Counted from the first letter of the stretch, positions 34,299-43,847 are shown. The stretch is DNA of 64,000 nucleotides from Kibdelosporangium banguiense (GCF_017876405.1 NZ_JAGINW010000001.1:8073203-8137202); one strand, 5' to 3'. Notes: generated from the letters alone by a model not told the origin. Numbers and translations: made by a program.

Positions 34299-36671
34299 TC
34301 AAGGCTGGTCGGCAGGGACGAGGTGGGGCGCGACGCTGCGGAGTTTTTCGCATGTTTCCTCGTATTCCCGTTCGGGTCGTGATTCGGCGATGATGCCTGC
34401 TCCGGCTCGCAGCCATTGGTGGCCGTCTTTTTCGAAGATGGTGCGTAGGGCCAGGCCTGCGTCGAGTGTGCCGTCGCTGGATGCGGTGAGGACGGCGCCG
34501 GCGTAGAGGCCGCGTGGGGTTGGTTCGGTCCGGACGATGTAGTCGCGTGCTGCGACTTTGGGGATTCCTGAGGCGGTGACGCCGGGATAGACGGCTTCCA
34601 GTGCGTCCCAGGCGTTGTGGTCGCCGGAGAGGCGCCCACTCACGCGTGACGCGAGATGCTGCACGGTGCCGCGCTCTTTGACTGACAACAGTTCGTGGGC
34701 GGCGACCGAGTCGAGTATGCAGACGCGCCGCAACTCCTCGCAGGCCACTTGCACCGACAGGGTGTGTTCGACGAGTTCTTTAGGGTCGCTGAGCAACTCT
34801 TGGCGCAGCCGCAGGTTCTCCTGTGCGTCAGCGCCGAGTGCTCGGGTGCCGGCCAGTGGCTGGGTCGAGACGATCCGGTCGGCGCCGGCTTCGAGGACTG
34901 TTTCGGGGCAGAAGCCCGCCGCGGTGATGCCGCCCATCTTGATCAGGAAGGATCGGGCCGGGGTGTTGGCTGCTCGTCCGCGTAGGTAAGTGCTGGAGAT
35001 GTCGACAGTGGACGCCAGGGGAACACGCCGGGACAGAATCACTTTCTGCAAGCCACCGCTGCGGATTTCCTGGACGGCTGCGGTGACGGCGTCGCAGTAC
35101 CAGTCGCGGTCGGTGCTGAGGTCCACTGTGACCGAGCCGGTCGGGCGTGCCGGGAGGTCGGCGGCGAGGGCTCGGCGGACGGCGTGCCGTATGTGGCTGT
35201 CGGCGCAGGTGATCAGTGCGGTGTCGGTCGAGATCCGTACCTCGACCTGGGGCACGATCAGGCGGGCGAGTTCGCCGCTTTGGCCTGGCTGGCCTGCTTC
35301 GAATGCGATCCAGCCGTAGGCGGTCCATCTGGGCATCGGCAGCCCGGCCAAGGCGTCGCCGAGGGCCCGCAGCGGTCTGGACTTCCAGTCCCAGGATTGC
35401 TCGTCGCGGTGAACTCGTGTCGCGTCCAGGGCGACTGTGGCCTGGACTCCGCCTGCCACCGTCCAGATACCGTTCCGTTCGTACACCATGTACGTGTCGA
35501 ACAGGCCGGTGTCGACCAGGCCGACCGCGCGTTCGGCCGGTGAATCGGTGATGCTCACCGCCTCGGTCCGCACCCGCCGGGACACCTGCCCGCCGGGCGC
35601 CCGGCGTCGGGCGGCCGAGGCTTGGCTCAGTTCGGCCAAGATCTCCGCGGTTGCAGGCCAGCTCAGGCAGGAATCGGTCACGCTCTGCCCATGCACCAGG
35701 GCCCGGCCGGGCGCCGGTTGCTGTCTGCCGGGCAACAGGAAGCTTTCGAGCATGACGCCACGGATTGCTTCGTCGCCGTCGGCGATCTGCTGGGCGAGGT
35801 CGCGGGCGACGGCTGCTTGGCGGTTGTGGTCCTTGCCGCTGTTGCCGTGGCTGGCGTCGATGACCACCCGTTCGGGCAGGGAAGCCGAGCGCAGCAACCG
35901 CCTGGCCTCCTTGACCGCCGCCGGGTGGTAGTTCGGCCCGTCCGCGCCGCCGCGCAGGACGAGGTGGCAGTGCCGGTTACCGGTGGTCCGTCGGATGGTG
36001 ACACGTCCGTGCGGATCGATGTCGATGATGGCGTGACCTTGTTCGGCGACCATGACGGCGTTCACGGCCGACTGGACGCACCCGTCGGTGCGGTTCTTCA
36101 TGCCGACGGGCATGGTGAGCCCACTGGCCAGTTGGCGGTGGGTCTGGCCTTCGACGGTTCGCGCTCCTATGCATCCCCAGGCGGTGAGGTCGCCGAAATA
36201 GCTGGGCGACAACAGGTGTAGCCATTCGGTGCCGACTGGGAGGCCGCGCTGGGCGATTTTCGCCATGATCGAGCGGGCCAGGCGGAAACCGTGCATGGGG
36301 TCCGGCGTGCCGTCCAGGGCGGGGACGGTGGACAGGCCGGGCCAGCCTGCCGCGGTTCTGGCCTTCTCGAAGTAGGCGCGCATCACCACGACCAGGTCGT
36401 CGGACAGTTGCCTGGCCAGGGCGGCCAGGTGGTCGGCGTAGTCGAGTGCCGAGTCGTGGTCGTGGATCGAGCAGGGGCCGACGATCACCAGCAGGCGGTC
36501 GTCGGTGCCGTCGAGCACCTCGCGGATCGAACGCCGGGCCCGGCGCACCAGGTCCGCCGCGTCGTCGGTGAGAGGTACCAGCTCCCGCAACGACGCCGGG
36601 CTGATCATCGGCTCGTGATCGTCCAGGGCCTGAAGTGCCCGCGGTGCGACGATGTGAGTGTTGGTGGTCAT
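34299..36671 (-). CDS. DAHP synthase-salicylate synthase fusion
   Basis: A 790-aa protein. Residues 1 to ~355 are a class I (AroG-type) DAHP synthase, the first step of the shikimate pathway: VGPCSIHD (64-71), MRAYFEKAR, GMKNRTDG, DASHGNSGKDH and GQSVTDSCLSW are all present. Residues ~375-790 are a chorismate-using enzyme of the salicylate/isochorismate synthase type: LQKVILSRRV, GFCPETVLEAGADRIVSTQPLAGTRA and PGVTASGIPK. The fusion would couple carbon entry into the shikimate pathway to salicylate formation. It starts within the stop of the methyltransferase gene (ATGA). Whether the second half makes salicylate or isochorismate cannot be settled from motifs alone. Confidence 0.85.
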   Translation of the reverse strand: MTTNTHIVAPRALQALDDHEPMISPASLRELVPLTDDAADLVRRARRSIREVLDGTDDRLLVIVGPCSIHDHDSALDYADHLAALARQLSDDLVVVMRAYFEKARTAAGWPGLSTVPALDGTPDPMHGFRLARSIMAKIAQRGLPVGTEWLHLLSPSYFGDLTAWGCIGARTVEGQTHRQLASGLTMPVGMKNRTDGCVQSAVNAVMVAEQGHAIIDIDPHGRVTIRRTTGNRHCHLVLRGGADGPNYHPAAVKEARRLLRSASLPERVVIDASHGNSGKDHNRQAAVARDLAQQIADGDEAIRGVMLESFLLPGRQQPAPGRALVHGQSVTDSCLSWPATAEILAELSQASAARRRAPGGQVSRRVRTEAVSITDSPAERAVGLVDTGLFDTYMVYERNGIWTVAGGVQATVALDATRVHRDEQSWDWKSRPLRALGDALAGLPMPRWTAYGWIAFEAGQPGQSGELARLIVPQVEVRISTDTALITCADSHIRHAVRRALAADLPARPTGSVTVDLSTDRDWYCDAVTAAVQEIRSGGLQKVILSRRVPLASTVDISSTYLRGRAANTPARSFLIKMGGITAAGFCPETVLEAGADRIVSTQPLAGTRALGADAQENLRLRQELLSDPKELVEHTLSVQVACEELRRVCILDSVAAHELLSVKERGTVQHLASRVSGRLSGDHNAWDALEAVYPGVTASGIPKVAARDYIVRTEPTPRGLYAGAVLTASSDGTLDAGLALRTIFEKDGHQWLRAGAGIIAESRPEREYEETCEKLRSVAPHLVPADQP

Positions 36672-37462
36672 CTCTCGCGCCTGCCGCAGGCGCTGACCAT
36701 GGGGTACGACTGGACCGCGAACCGAGGATCCTCCAGCAGGGACCAGAGCAGGTGGAGATCCTCCGCCGGCACGCCGTGGCCCTGGATCCGGTCGGCCAGT
36801 TGCGTGGTGTTGGCGTGGTGCAGGCTCGCTCCCGCACTGCCGCCGGGCCAGGCCATGGCGAACGTGGTGGACGAGACCTCACTGAGCCCGGCCCGCACGA
36901 ACTCACCGAACAACTTCCGTCCCCACGTCACATCGGCCCCGGACTCGGTCAGCGACTCGAGAAATCCGGCATGCACCCGCTCGAAGGTCACTTCCGCACC
37001 CTCGTAGGGAGTCATGAGTACGGGGGTCCACGAGCAGTCGAACTCGTCCAGGACAAGCCATCCTCCTGGCCGCAGTGACCGGACCAGGCGTTGCAGGACC
37101 GCACGTCGTTCGGGCAGATGCAGCAGCACAAGGCGGGCGTGGATGAGGTCGAACTCCGCTTCCGGCAAGGCATCGTTGACCACGTCGTGCCGCAGCACCT
37201 GGACGTTCGGACAGGCCAGCAGCCCGGGAGCCAGCTGACCGGGCGCGATGTCGGTCACGGTGACCCGGCCGTCCGGCCCGGTCATGTCCGACAGCCAGAG
37301 CGCGATCGAACCACCGCCCGCACCGATCTCCAGGCAGTTCCATCCGCCGGCCAGTCCGGTTCGCCGCAACGAATCCCGAGTCGCGGTGTCATAACAGGAT
37401 TCGAGGGCGTTGAAGCGTTCAACGGTTTCGCCTGCCGCGTTGTCGAGCGCGTACCCGTGCAT
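36668..37462 (-). CDS. SAM-dependent methyltransferase
   Basis: A 264-aa protein from ATG 37462 with AAAGGACC upstream. Class I Rossmann-fold methyltransferase with motif I LEIGAGGGSIALWLSD, VTVTDIAPG, and FDLIHARLVLLHLPER. It is translationally coupled to the DAHP-salicylate synthase fusion, so an aryl substrate derived from salicylate is plausible but unproven. A longer frame to 37498 exists but lacks a ribosome binding site. Confidence 0.82.
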   Translation of the reverse strand: MHGYALDNAAGETVERFNALESCYDTATRDSLRRTGLAGGWNCLEIGAGGGSIALWLSDMTGPDGRVTVTDIAPGQLAPGLLACPNVQVLRHDVVNDALPEAEFDLIHARLVLLHLPERRAVLQRLVRSLRPGGWLVLDEFDCSWTPVLMTPYEGAEVTFERVHAGFLESLTESGADVTWGRKLFGEFVRAGLSEVSSTTFAMAWPGGSAGASLHHANTTQLADRIQGHGVPAEDLHLLWSLLEDPRFAVQSYPMVSACGRRER

Positions 37463-37722
37463 AGGATTGGTCCTTTGTCGCCTGTCGCAGTGGAACATCG
37501 CGATGCCGGAAGGATCAATCTATAGTGGACAGTCGAGTGCGGGAAGGCCTTCGCCCGTCCGGGCATCCCCGTCCCTCATGTGGGTGACCTGGCCCGGTGA
37601 CAGTGTGAATTGGCATGAATCACCCGGTCGTTGGTACCCGGTAGTGGACTGTCGGACGTTCCAGGGTTGTGGTTACGTGGTCGTCGATCGCGTTTTCACC
37701 CACAGTCCAGGGAGTGGCGGCG

Positions 37723-38818
37723 ATGACGGGCATCCTGCAGGCGCTGTCCGGGGTAGTGCATGGTCCGGTCTCGCCGCAGTTTCGTGAGCGGTTGCACCAG
37801 ATCTTCGGCCACGAGCTGTTCGCGCCACGCGAAGGCCTGACCTACCAGGAGAAGGTCCGGCTGACCTATGACCAGTTGAAGCTGGTCAACAGCATGACAC
37901 CGGTTCGCCGAACTGGCCGACCGGGTCCGCGAGGGCATGTATCCCGCGCTGCCGCACCGAACCTTTCCCGTCGACCGGATCTCTGACGCGTTCGGTGTGC
38001 TGCGGCATTCCCGGCACATCGGCAAGATCGTCATCACCTTCGAGGAGGCCCCTCAGGCCGTCGCCGAGCCGCGGCCCCCGGCGCTCGACCCGGACGGCAC
38101 ATACCTGATCACCGGCGGCACGTCCGGCCTTGGCGCGGCCACTGTGGACTGGCTTGCCGCACGCGGTGCGAAGCACATTGCCTTGGTTGGCCGTGGGGCT
38201 CTCGTTGCGCCGGACCATCCGTCCGTGACGATCACCACCTACGCCGCGGACGTCTCCGACGAATCCGCGATGCGGCAAGTCATCGCCGACATGGACCACC
38301 CGTTGCGGGGTGTGGTGCACGCCGCCAACTTGTTGGCAGACTGACTGTTGGCCAACCTCACCCCTGAGAAGATCAAAGCCGGGCTCGCCGCCAAACTCGG
38401 CGGCGCGGACGTGCTGGACCGCATCACTGCCGAACACGACCTGGACCTGTTCGTCATGTACTCCTCCATCAACGGGGTATACGGGTACATCGGCCAGCTC
38501 TTCGCCGACGTGGCCCCGGATTTCGTGGACCACATCGTGGACTTCGGGTTCGGCGAGATCTACGCCCGGCCAGGCCTGCAACCGGCCGAACGCCAGATCG
38601 CCGCCGTCGCCGCCCTGACCGTGATCGGCAACCAGTGGAGCCTGCGCAACCACATCGAGATCGGCTTGCGCGCAGGCATGTCCCCGCAACAGATCGTCGC
38701 GGTGATCATGCAGACCATCCCGTACGCCGGCTTCCCCAAGGCCGCCGAAGCCCTGCTCCTCGCCCGCCAGATCTTCGACGAGCACACAATCCCTTCTCTG
38801 GCCGAAGAACCGTCATGA
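37723..38818 (+). pseudogene. Mosaic relic: acyl-CoA dehydrogenase-like start, PKS ER-KR piece, carboxymuconolactone decarboxylase piece
   Basis: Three unrelated fragments are joined. 37723-~37893 (ATG with GGGAG upstream; SGVVHGPVSPQFRERL...) resembles the N-terminus of acyl-CoA dehydrogenase-like enzymes (low certainty). From ~37893, in another frame, FAELADRVREGMYPALPHR...GKIVITFEEAP and DGTYLITGGTSGLGAATVDWLAARG are the end of an enoylreductase and a ketoreductase of a modular PKS. This frame is cut by TGA at 38342-38344, where the intact protein would have Gly (LLAD-G-LLANLTPEK). From ~38500 the frame changes to a carboxymuconolactone decarboxylase-like stretch (LRAGMSPQQIVAVIMQTIPYAGFPKA). 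The last part (TTG 38348 to 38818) is open and could still be made as a 156-aa chimera. Confidence 0.7.
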
Positions 38819-38971
38819 ACCCTCTTCACTGCGCTGAGGAGGACTCGGCGCGGCCGACTTGCGCTCGCTCGGGCGCCGGAATCTGAGTAATGCGCTCGTC
38901 AGATTGGCTGCCGCGGCGGCACAGCCGAACGTGCTGCCGACTACTTCGATGACACTGATCCAGTGTGACAT
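38813..38971 (-). CDS. Candidate small hydrophobic protein (52 aa)
   Basis: ATG 38971 is preceded by GGGAG at 5-nt spacing. The product begins MSHWISVIEVVGSTFGCAAA, with an N-terminal hydrophobic helix, then an Arg/Ser-rich tail (RFRRPSERKSAAPSPPQRSE). It occupies an otherwise empty gap and overlaps the end of the upstream relic by 6 nt. No family is known to me; coding status rests on start signal and hydrophobic pattern only. Confidence 0.3.
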   Translation of the reverse strand: MSHWISVIEVVGSTFGCAAAAANLTSALLRFRRPSERKSAAPSPPQRSEEGS

Positions 38972-39181
38972 CTGAACTCCCAGGTGCCGGTGCGGTCAAC
39001 GGGCTTGGATGACCGCGATGACAGCAGCGGCACATGAGTTCCGGCCAGGTTCTCGGAGGAACCCGGAGGGATGTCGCGGGTGGCGGGCCGCGAGCAGCAG
39101 GCCGGAGTCACGCTGGGCTCGTCTCGTAGGCTTGCTGCCGGAGGCTCGGAGGCCCACGTCGGACAGAGAAGGTGTCACGGG

Positions 39182-41659
39182 ATGACCTCGTCGGCTGGGA
39201 TTCCCGGTATCGATCCGTCTACGGTGCGCACGCCAGCCGACCTGGCTGCCTGCCTGAATGAGCTTCGCAAGCAACGTGGTCTGTCCTACGAGCAGATGGA
39301 CAAGGCGGCCCGCAAACTACAGGGCGAGCCTGGTCGGCGCTGGGACACGCTGGGCAAAAGCACCGTGGCTGAGATCGTCACGGGCAAGCGGCTGCCTGCC
39401 AAGGGAAAGCTCGAGACCTTCCTGGCCGTGTGTCAGGTGCCGCCCGTCGAGGCCGCCCTGTGGGTGGCAGCGTGGAACCGCGTGCGCCGGCCTCGCGTCG
39501 TGAGGCCTGTGGGTGCTCTGCGCGTCGGGCAAGCGTTGCCTCGGCGTCTGGGGGTGCACGCGGCGATCGAGGTCGAAGGTTCCACCAGCGAGCTGCCGGA
39601 CTACGTCAGTCGTGATTTCGACCAGCGTCTACACGCTGCTCTGGCGGACGGCAGTGAGCGCGGGGGCTTTGTGCTTCTGGTCGGTGACGCCTCGGTTGGT
39701 AAGACTCGTGCCTTATTTGAGGCCGTCCGGGTGACGCTCCCAGAATGGTGGTTGGTGTACCCCGCGGACGCGGGTGCGATCCGCGATCTGGCTCAGGCGC
39801 CGGTGCCCAGAACTGTGGTCTGGCTGGACGAACTCCTCCGCTACCTCGGCGCACCGGATCCCCTGACCGCCGCTACCGTGCGGACGCTGCTGTCGGCCGG
39901 TCTGGTGGTTGTCGGCACGCTCTGGCAGGACGACTACCGCATTCGCATAGCTCAGCGCGATCAGTCGGCTAATGATCCTTACGCCCCGGATCGGGACGTG
40001 CTCCGGCTCGCCGAGGTCTTCGATGTCCCGGACGAGTTCACCAGTGCCGAACGGGCGCGCACCGAGCAACTGGCGGTCAGTGACCGTCGGTTGCGTGCTG
40101 CGATCGAGAGCACCGACGCCGGAGTGACCCAGGTACTCGCCGCCGGGCCGGAGCTGGTCCGCTCGTGGGAGATGGCGTCGGATCCATATGGCAAGGCCGT
40201 TATTACCGCGGCTGTCGACGCCCGTCGTCTGGGCGTCACCGTGCCGTTGACTGAGAGTTATCTTGCTGCGGCTGTGCCTGGATACATCACCGCGACGCAA
40301 CGCGCGGTGGCGTCGGCCGACTGGTTCGAGCGCGCCCTCGCCTACGCCACCACACCGCTGCGCGGTGCCGCGCGGGCACTGAGCCCGATCGCCGACGAGG
40401 CAATGGGTGTGGTCACGGGCTATGTCGCCGCTGATTTCCTGCTGCAACGAGCGCGACGGACCCGACGCGTCGTGTGTCCGCCCAGTAGTACGTGGCGAGC
40501 CCTGTGTGAGCATTGCTGTTTCGGGGTGGAGGAGCTGAAACGGCTTGGCCAGGCCGCTGAACTGCGGATGCGTTGGCGGGAGGCCATTGCCTTCTACCGA
40601 AGGCTGGCCTCCGACGGTGGATGGGAGTCCACCGTCAAGCTGGCCGAGCTTCTGGCGAAGGACGGCTGCCATGCCGAGGCGATTGCGCTTGGCGAGCCCT
40701 GGGCCGACAGTTGGTCGCTCGGCGCGCAATTTGCCGATTGGTTGGTCAAGGCCGACCGTATCGACGAACTGCGTTCTCGTGCGCTTGCCGGCGAGTGGCC
40801 GGCCAGCAATCGGCTTGCCCAGGTTCTGGCCAAGCGGGGACAACTTGACGAGGCGATCGCGCTTGTCCGCCCATTCGCGAGTCACGAGAACTGGACAAGA
40901 GAAGGTGTGCTGGCCGACTTGCTTGTGTCCCGAGGCGACGCCGACGAACTTCTTGCCCGTGGCCAGGCGGGAAGCCGGCCCGCGACCGGGCGGCTGTCGA
41001 ACCTGCTGGCCCGGCAGGGGTACCTCGACCAGGCGATCGAGGTGCTGGTTCCGTATGTCGAAACCGAACCCGGCATCGCGGAGCGCGTTGTGCAGCTGCT
41101 CCTCGAGCAGGAAAAACTCGACGAGGCAGTCGCAGTGCTGAGGCGCTTCGCCGACGCCGGGTCCGGAACCGCGGTGGAGCAGATCGTCGACCTGCTGATC
41201 GACTACGGCCGACGTGACGAGGCAATCGAGTATTTGCGGGAATGTGCGGCCGACGGCAACTGGAACGCGCGGCACCGGCTGCCCCAATACGGTCCACGTG
41301 AGCAGCTGCAGGCGAGTGCTGCCAATGGTGATCGGCACGCGTTGAAACTCTGGGTCGATCTGCTCATCGAGGAGGATCGTCTCGATGAGGCGGTCGAGGC
41401 GTTCCGGTCGCACATGGATACGGCTGAGTCCGCTGGTATGTGGTGGTTGCCAGGAGATCTGGTCAATCTGCTTCACGCATTCGGTCGTCTGGACGATCTC
41501 AGGCTTGAAGTCGATGCGGGTACCGAAGGCGCCGCTGACCGACTCGCCCAGCTGCTCGATGGCAAGGGCAGCAGCGATTCCTTCGGGCCGCGGCCGCCGC
41601 GGCCGCCGCGGCGGCCCAGAAGCTGCTACCGCGGCTGGATAATCATGCCGCCACACTGA
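39182..41659 (+). CDS. XRE-like HTH-STAND NTPase with TPR-like helical repeats
   Basis: An 825-aa protein from ATG 39182 with AGAAGG upstream. Residues ~15-100 are an XRE-like HTH (ADLAACLNELRKQRGLSYEQMDKAARKL; IVTGKRLP), as in many actinobacterial sensors. The P-loop is LLVGDASVGKT (165-175) with a Walker B-like RTVVWLDELLRYL, then helical parts. Residues ~440-810 are TPR-like repeats of ~34-36 residues (RGQLDEAIALVRPFA, QGYLDQAIEVLVPYV, QEKLDEAVAVLRRFA). No catalytic effector is visible. A signalling or transcription-linked conflict role is inferred. It ends 75 bp before the stop of the convergent SnoaL gene. Confidence 0.78.
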   Translation: MTSSAGIPGIDPSTVRTPADLAACLNELRKQRGLSYEQMDKAARKLQGEPGRRWDTLGKSTVAEIVTGKRLPAKGKLETFLAVCQVPPVEAALWVAAWNRVRRPRVVRPVGALRVGQALPRRLGVHAAIEVEGSTSELPDYVSRDFDQRLHAALADGSERGGFVLLVGDASVGKTRALFEAVRVTLPEWWLVYPADAGAIRDLAQAPVPRTVVWLDELLRYLGAPDPLTAATVRTLLSAGLVVVGTLWQDDYRIRIAQRDQSANDPYAPDRDVLRLAEVFDVPDEFTSAERARTEQLAVSDRRLRAAIESTDAGVTQVLAAGPELVRSWEMASDPYGKAVITAAVDARRLGVTVPLTESYLAAAVPGYITATQRAVASADWFERALAYATTPLRGAARALSPIADEAMGVVTGYVAADFLLQRARRTRRVVCPPSSTWRALCEHCCFGVEELKRLGQAAELRMRWREAIAFYRRLASDGGWESTVKLAELLAKDGCHAEAIALGEPWADSWSLGAQFADWLVKADRIDELRSRALAGEWPASNRLAQVLAKRGQLDEAIALVRPFASHENWTREGVLADLLVSRGDADELLARGQAGSRPATGRLSNLLARQGYLDQAIEVLVPYVETEPGIAERVVQLLLEQEKLDEAVAVLRRFADAGSGTAVEQIVDLLIDYGRRDEAIEYLRECAADGNWNARHRLPQYGPREQLQASAANGDRHALKLWVDLLIEEDRLDEAVEAFRSHMDTAESAGMWWLPGDLVNLLHAFGRLDDLRLEVDAGTEGAADRLAQLLDGKGSSDSFGPRPPRPPRRPRSCYRGWIIMPPH

Positions 41660-41738
41660 CAAAGCGGGTTTTCAGTCGCGGGACAGGTCTCGCTGCAGCT
41701 GTCCTGTCCCCGCATGGTCATCTCCGGGCATGTGCCGC

Positions 41739-42320
41739 TCAGGTTGCCAGGAACCGGAGTTGCTCGACGACTTTGCCGTCCTCCTGCCGGGTGAAGGTGG
41801 CTGAACGCTTGCCCACTTCGCTGCCGCGGACGGCGACACTCCAGCCGGGCCGGACGTCCACCGCCACCTGGAGCAGGTGGCTGTCGGGGCTGGTGATCGT
41901 GATGAACGGCTCCTCGTGTGCGTAAGGATCCGGCTCGCCCTCGGATAGTTCCCGGCTGAACCAGTACTCCTCGACCATCTGGCCCTCGCGGTGGCGGTGG
42001 ACAGCGGCCGTGGCCGTGGCATCGGGGCCGAAGCCGACCTGGTGGACGACCGACGCCGTCCATTCGCCCTCCGCGACCGGTGGGGTGTGTCGCAGGATCA
42101 GCATGCCGGGATATTCCTTGATCACGTTCTGCATGTCGGCGATGTGCTTCTCGACGCCGGTGGTCGCCACTCCCATCATCTCCACGTAGACATCGGACGA
42201 GTGGTAGTGCTCGTGCATGTCCCACCTGCGGTTGTTCCAGCCGAGGAAGTCCACCAGGAGGAACTGGATGCAGTTGTCTCTCTCCAGTTCGTACCCGTCA
42301 CCCTGAGGCCGCCGGTCCAT
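41739..42320 (-). CDS. SnoaL/NTF2-like domain protein
   Basis: A 193-aa protein starting at ATG 42320, 3 bp after the SDR gene stop, so in one operon with it. The NTF2-fold pattern is visible: helix ERDNCIQFLLVDFLGWNNRRWDMHEHYHSSDVYVEMMG, a ligand pocket, and a final beta strand region with WSVAVRGSEVGKRSATFTRQ. Family members are cyclases, isomerases or binding proteins acting on small aromatic or polyketide substrates. No catalytic Asp/His can be fixed with certainty. Confidence 0.65.
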   Translation of the reverse strand: MDRRPQGDGYELERDNCIQFLLVDFLGWNNRRWDMHEHYHSSDVYVEMMGVATTGVEKHIADMQNVIKEYPGMLILRHTPPVAEGEWTASVVHQVGFGPDATATAAVHRHREGQMVEEYWFSRELSEGEPDPYAHEEPFITITSPDSHLLQVAVDVRPGWSVAVRGSEVGKRSATFTRQEDGKVVEQLRFLAT

Positions 42321-42323
42321 CGC

Positions 42324-43103
42324 TCAGACCGCCTTGATTGTGCCGCCGTCGATGACGTAGTCGGCGCCGGTGATGTTTCCGGCCACATCGGACAGTAGGA
42401 ATGCGGTCAGAGCCGCCACTTCCTCGGGCTCGGTCATGCGGCCGGTCGTGACGTTCTGCTCTTTCACCATGTGATGGCGGAAGTCGGCAAGGCTCATGCC
42501 GGATGCGGCGGCCCACTGGCCGACCGTGCCGTTGGGGTCCTGGTAGACGGAGGTGTTGACCAGGCCGGGGGAGACGGTGTTCACGCGCACGCCCTGAGGA
42601 CCGAACTCCTCGGACAGGGCTTTGCCGATCGCGGTGATCGCCGCTTTGACCGAGCTCATGGCGGGCGGGAAGCCCCCGGGCATCAGGGCCATGATCGACG
42701 AGATGTTGACGATCGCTCCGCGGCGCTCAATCAGGCTGGGCGGGGCCGCACGCGTGGCACGAACAGTGCTGAGCACGTTCATGTCGAACGCGTGGCTCCA
42801 CTCTGTGTCCTGGACATCGAGGAAACCGACTGTTGCCCCATCTGCGCCGCCCACGTTGTTGACCAGCATGTCGATGCCGCCCAACTCGGTGAGCGCGCTG
42901 TCGATGAGGGTGGAGACTCCTTCCGCGGTGCTCAGGTCGGCCGACACCGTGTATGCGCCGGTTTCCTTGAGCTCGGGCGTGATGGTGCGGGCGCCGCCTA
43001 CGACTCGGACGCCTTCGTCGATCAAGGTACGGACGGTGGCGAGTCCGATGCCTCGGCTCGCGCCGGTGACGACGGCTGTCTTGTTGGTGAGATTGAGGTT
43101 CAT
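42324..43103 (-). CDS. SDR-fold oxidoreductase lacking the catalytic tyrosine
   Basis: A 259-aa protein from ATG 43103. Cofactor motif TGASRGIG, NNVGG and NISS are present, but the YxxxK site reads MSSVK (PPAMSSVKAAI), so Tyr is Met. This should abolish normal SDR catalysis unless another residue substitutes. It precedes the SnoaL-like gene with a 3-bp gap and is 26 bp downstream of the broken aldo-keto reductase. Confidence 0.8.
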   Translation of the reverse strand: MNLNLTNKTAVVTGASRGIGLATVRTLIDEGVRVVGGARTITPELKETGAYTVSADLSTAEGVSTLIDSALTELGGIDMLVNNVGGADGATVGFLDVQDTEWSHAFDMNVLSTVRATRAAPPSLIERRGAIVNISSIMALMPGGFPPAMSSVKAAITAIGKALSEEFGPQGVRVNTVSPGLVNTSVYQDPNGTVGQWAAASGMSLADFRHHMVKEQNVTTGRMTEPEEVAALTAFLLSDVAGNITGADYVIDGGTIKAV

Positions 43104-43129
43104 GACACTCCAGTTCCTTGAACTTGTGG

Positions 43130-43814
43130 TTATGCGGCCTGTCGGCGTTGCCGGGGGTCGGCGATTGAAGGCGGGGTGGCGTTGTAGGTGTCGGCCGGGT
43201 TGACATCGGTGCCGGGCGGCACGATCGCGTCGATGGCATCGAGCACGTCGTCGCTGAGCACGATGTCGGCCGCCGCGATCGAGTCCTGGAGCTGCTGCGG
43301 CGTGCGGGGGCCGATGATCACCGACGTGACGGCCGGGTGGGCGCGGACGAAGGCGTGGGCCAGCTGTGGCAGGCGGATGCCGGCCTGGCTGGCGACCTTG
43401 GACAGGGCCTCGATGATCTCGGCGCGGCGGGCGTTGGCCGGGTTGGCCGTGTCGAACATCGGCGGGTTGAGCTGGTCAGTGCCCAGCCTGCGCAGGCTGG
43501 CCTCCAGCGCGCGGCGGATCCAGCGCGGGGAGGCACCCTGGTGGTTGGGGTGATCAGCGCCGGGCAGGCCGAACTTGGTCGCCAGCACGACCTCGTCGCG
43601 GCGCCCGTGCAGCGCCTCGCCCCACGATCTCCTCGCTCTGGCCGGCGCCGTAGACGTCGGCCGTGTCGATGAAGTCGATCCCGGCGTCGACCGCGCCGCG
43701 GATCATCCGGACGGTCTCGGCCCGGTCGGTGTTTCCCCAGCCGCCGAAGTTCATGGTGCCCAGGGCGATGACGCTGACCGACATCCCGGTCGCGCCGAGG
43801 TACCTGCGTCGCAT
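43130..43814 (-). pseudogene. Aldo/keto reductase, frameshifted and internally deleted
   Basis: From ATG 43814 the frame reads RRRYLGATGMSVSVIALGTMNFGGWG...IDFIDTADVYGAGQSEEIVG, the N-terminus of an aldo/keto reductase with catalytic Asp and Tyr. One extra base (a C after GTGGGG) shifts it. In the next frame EALHGRRDEVVLATKFGLP continues, then RRALEASLRRLGTDQLNPP jumps to ANARRAEIIEALSKVASQAG and IGPRTPQQLQDSI. About 120 residues of the barrel are missing between them. The gene cannot make a working enzyme. Confidence 0.8.
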
Positions 43815-43847
43815 GGTTGTTCCTCAGGGTGAAGTGATCGGTGCGGT

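Noticed and set aside
34278-34309. Inverted repeat ACCAGCC...GGCTGGT between convergent genes
   Set aside because: Only 7 bp with an 18-nt loop; too weak to call a terminator.
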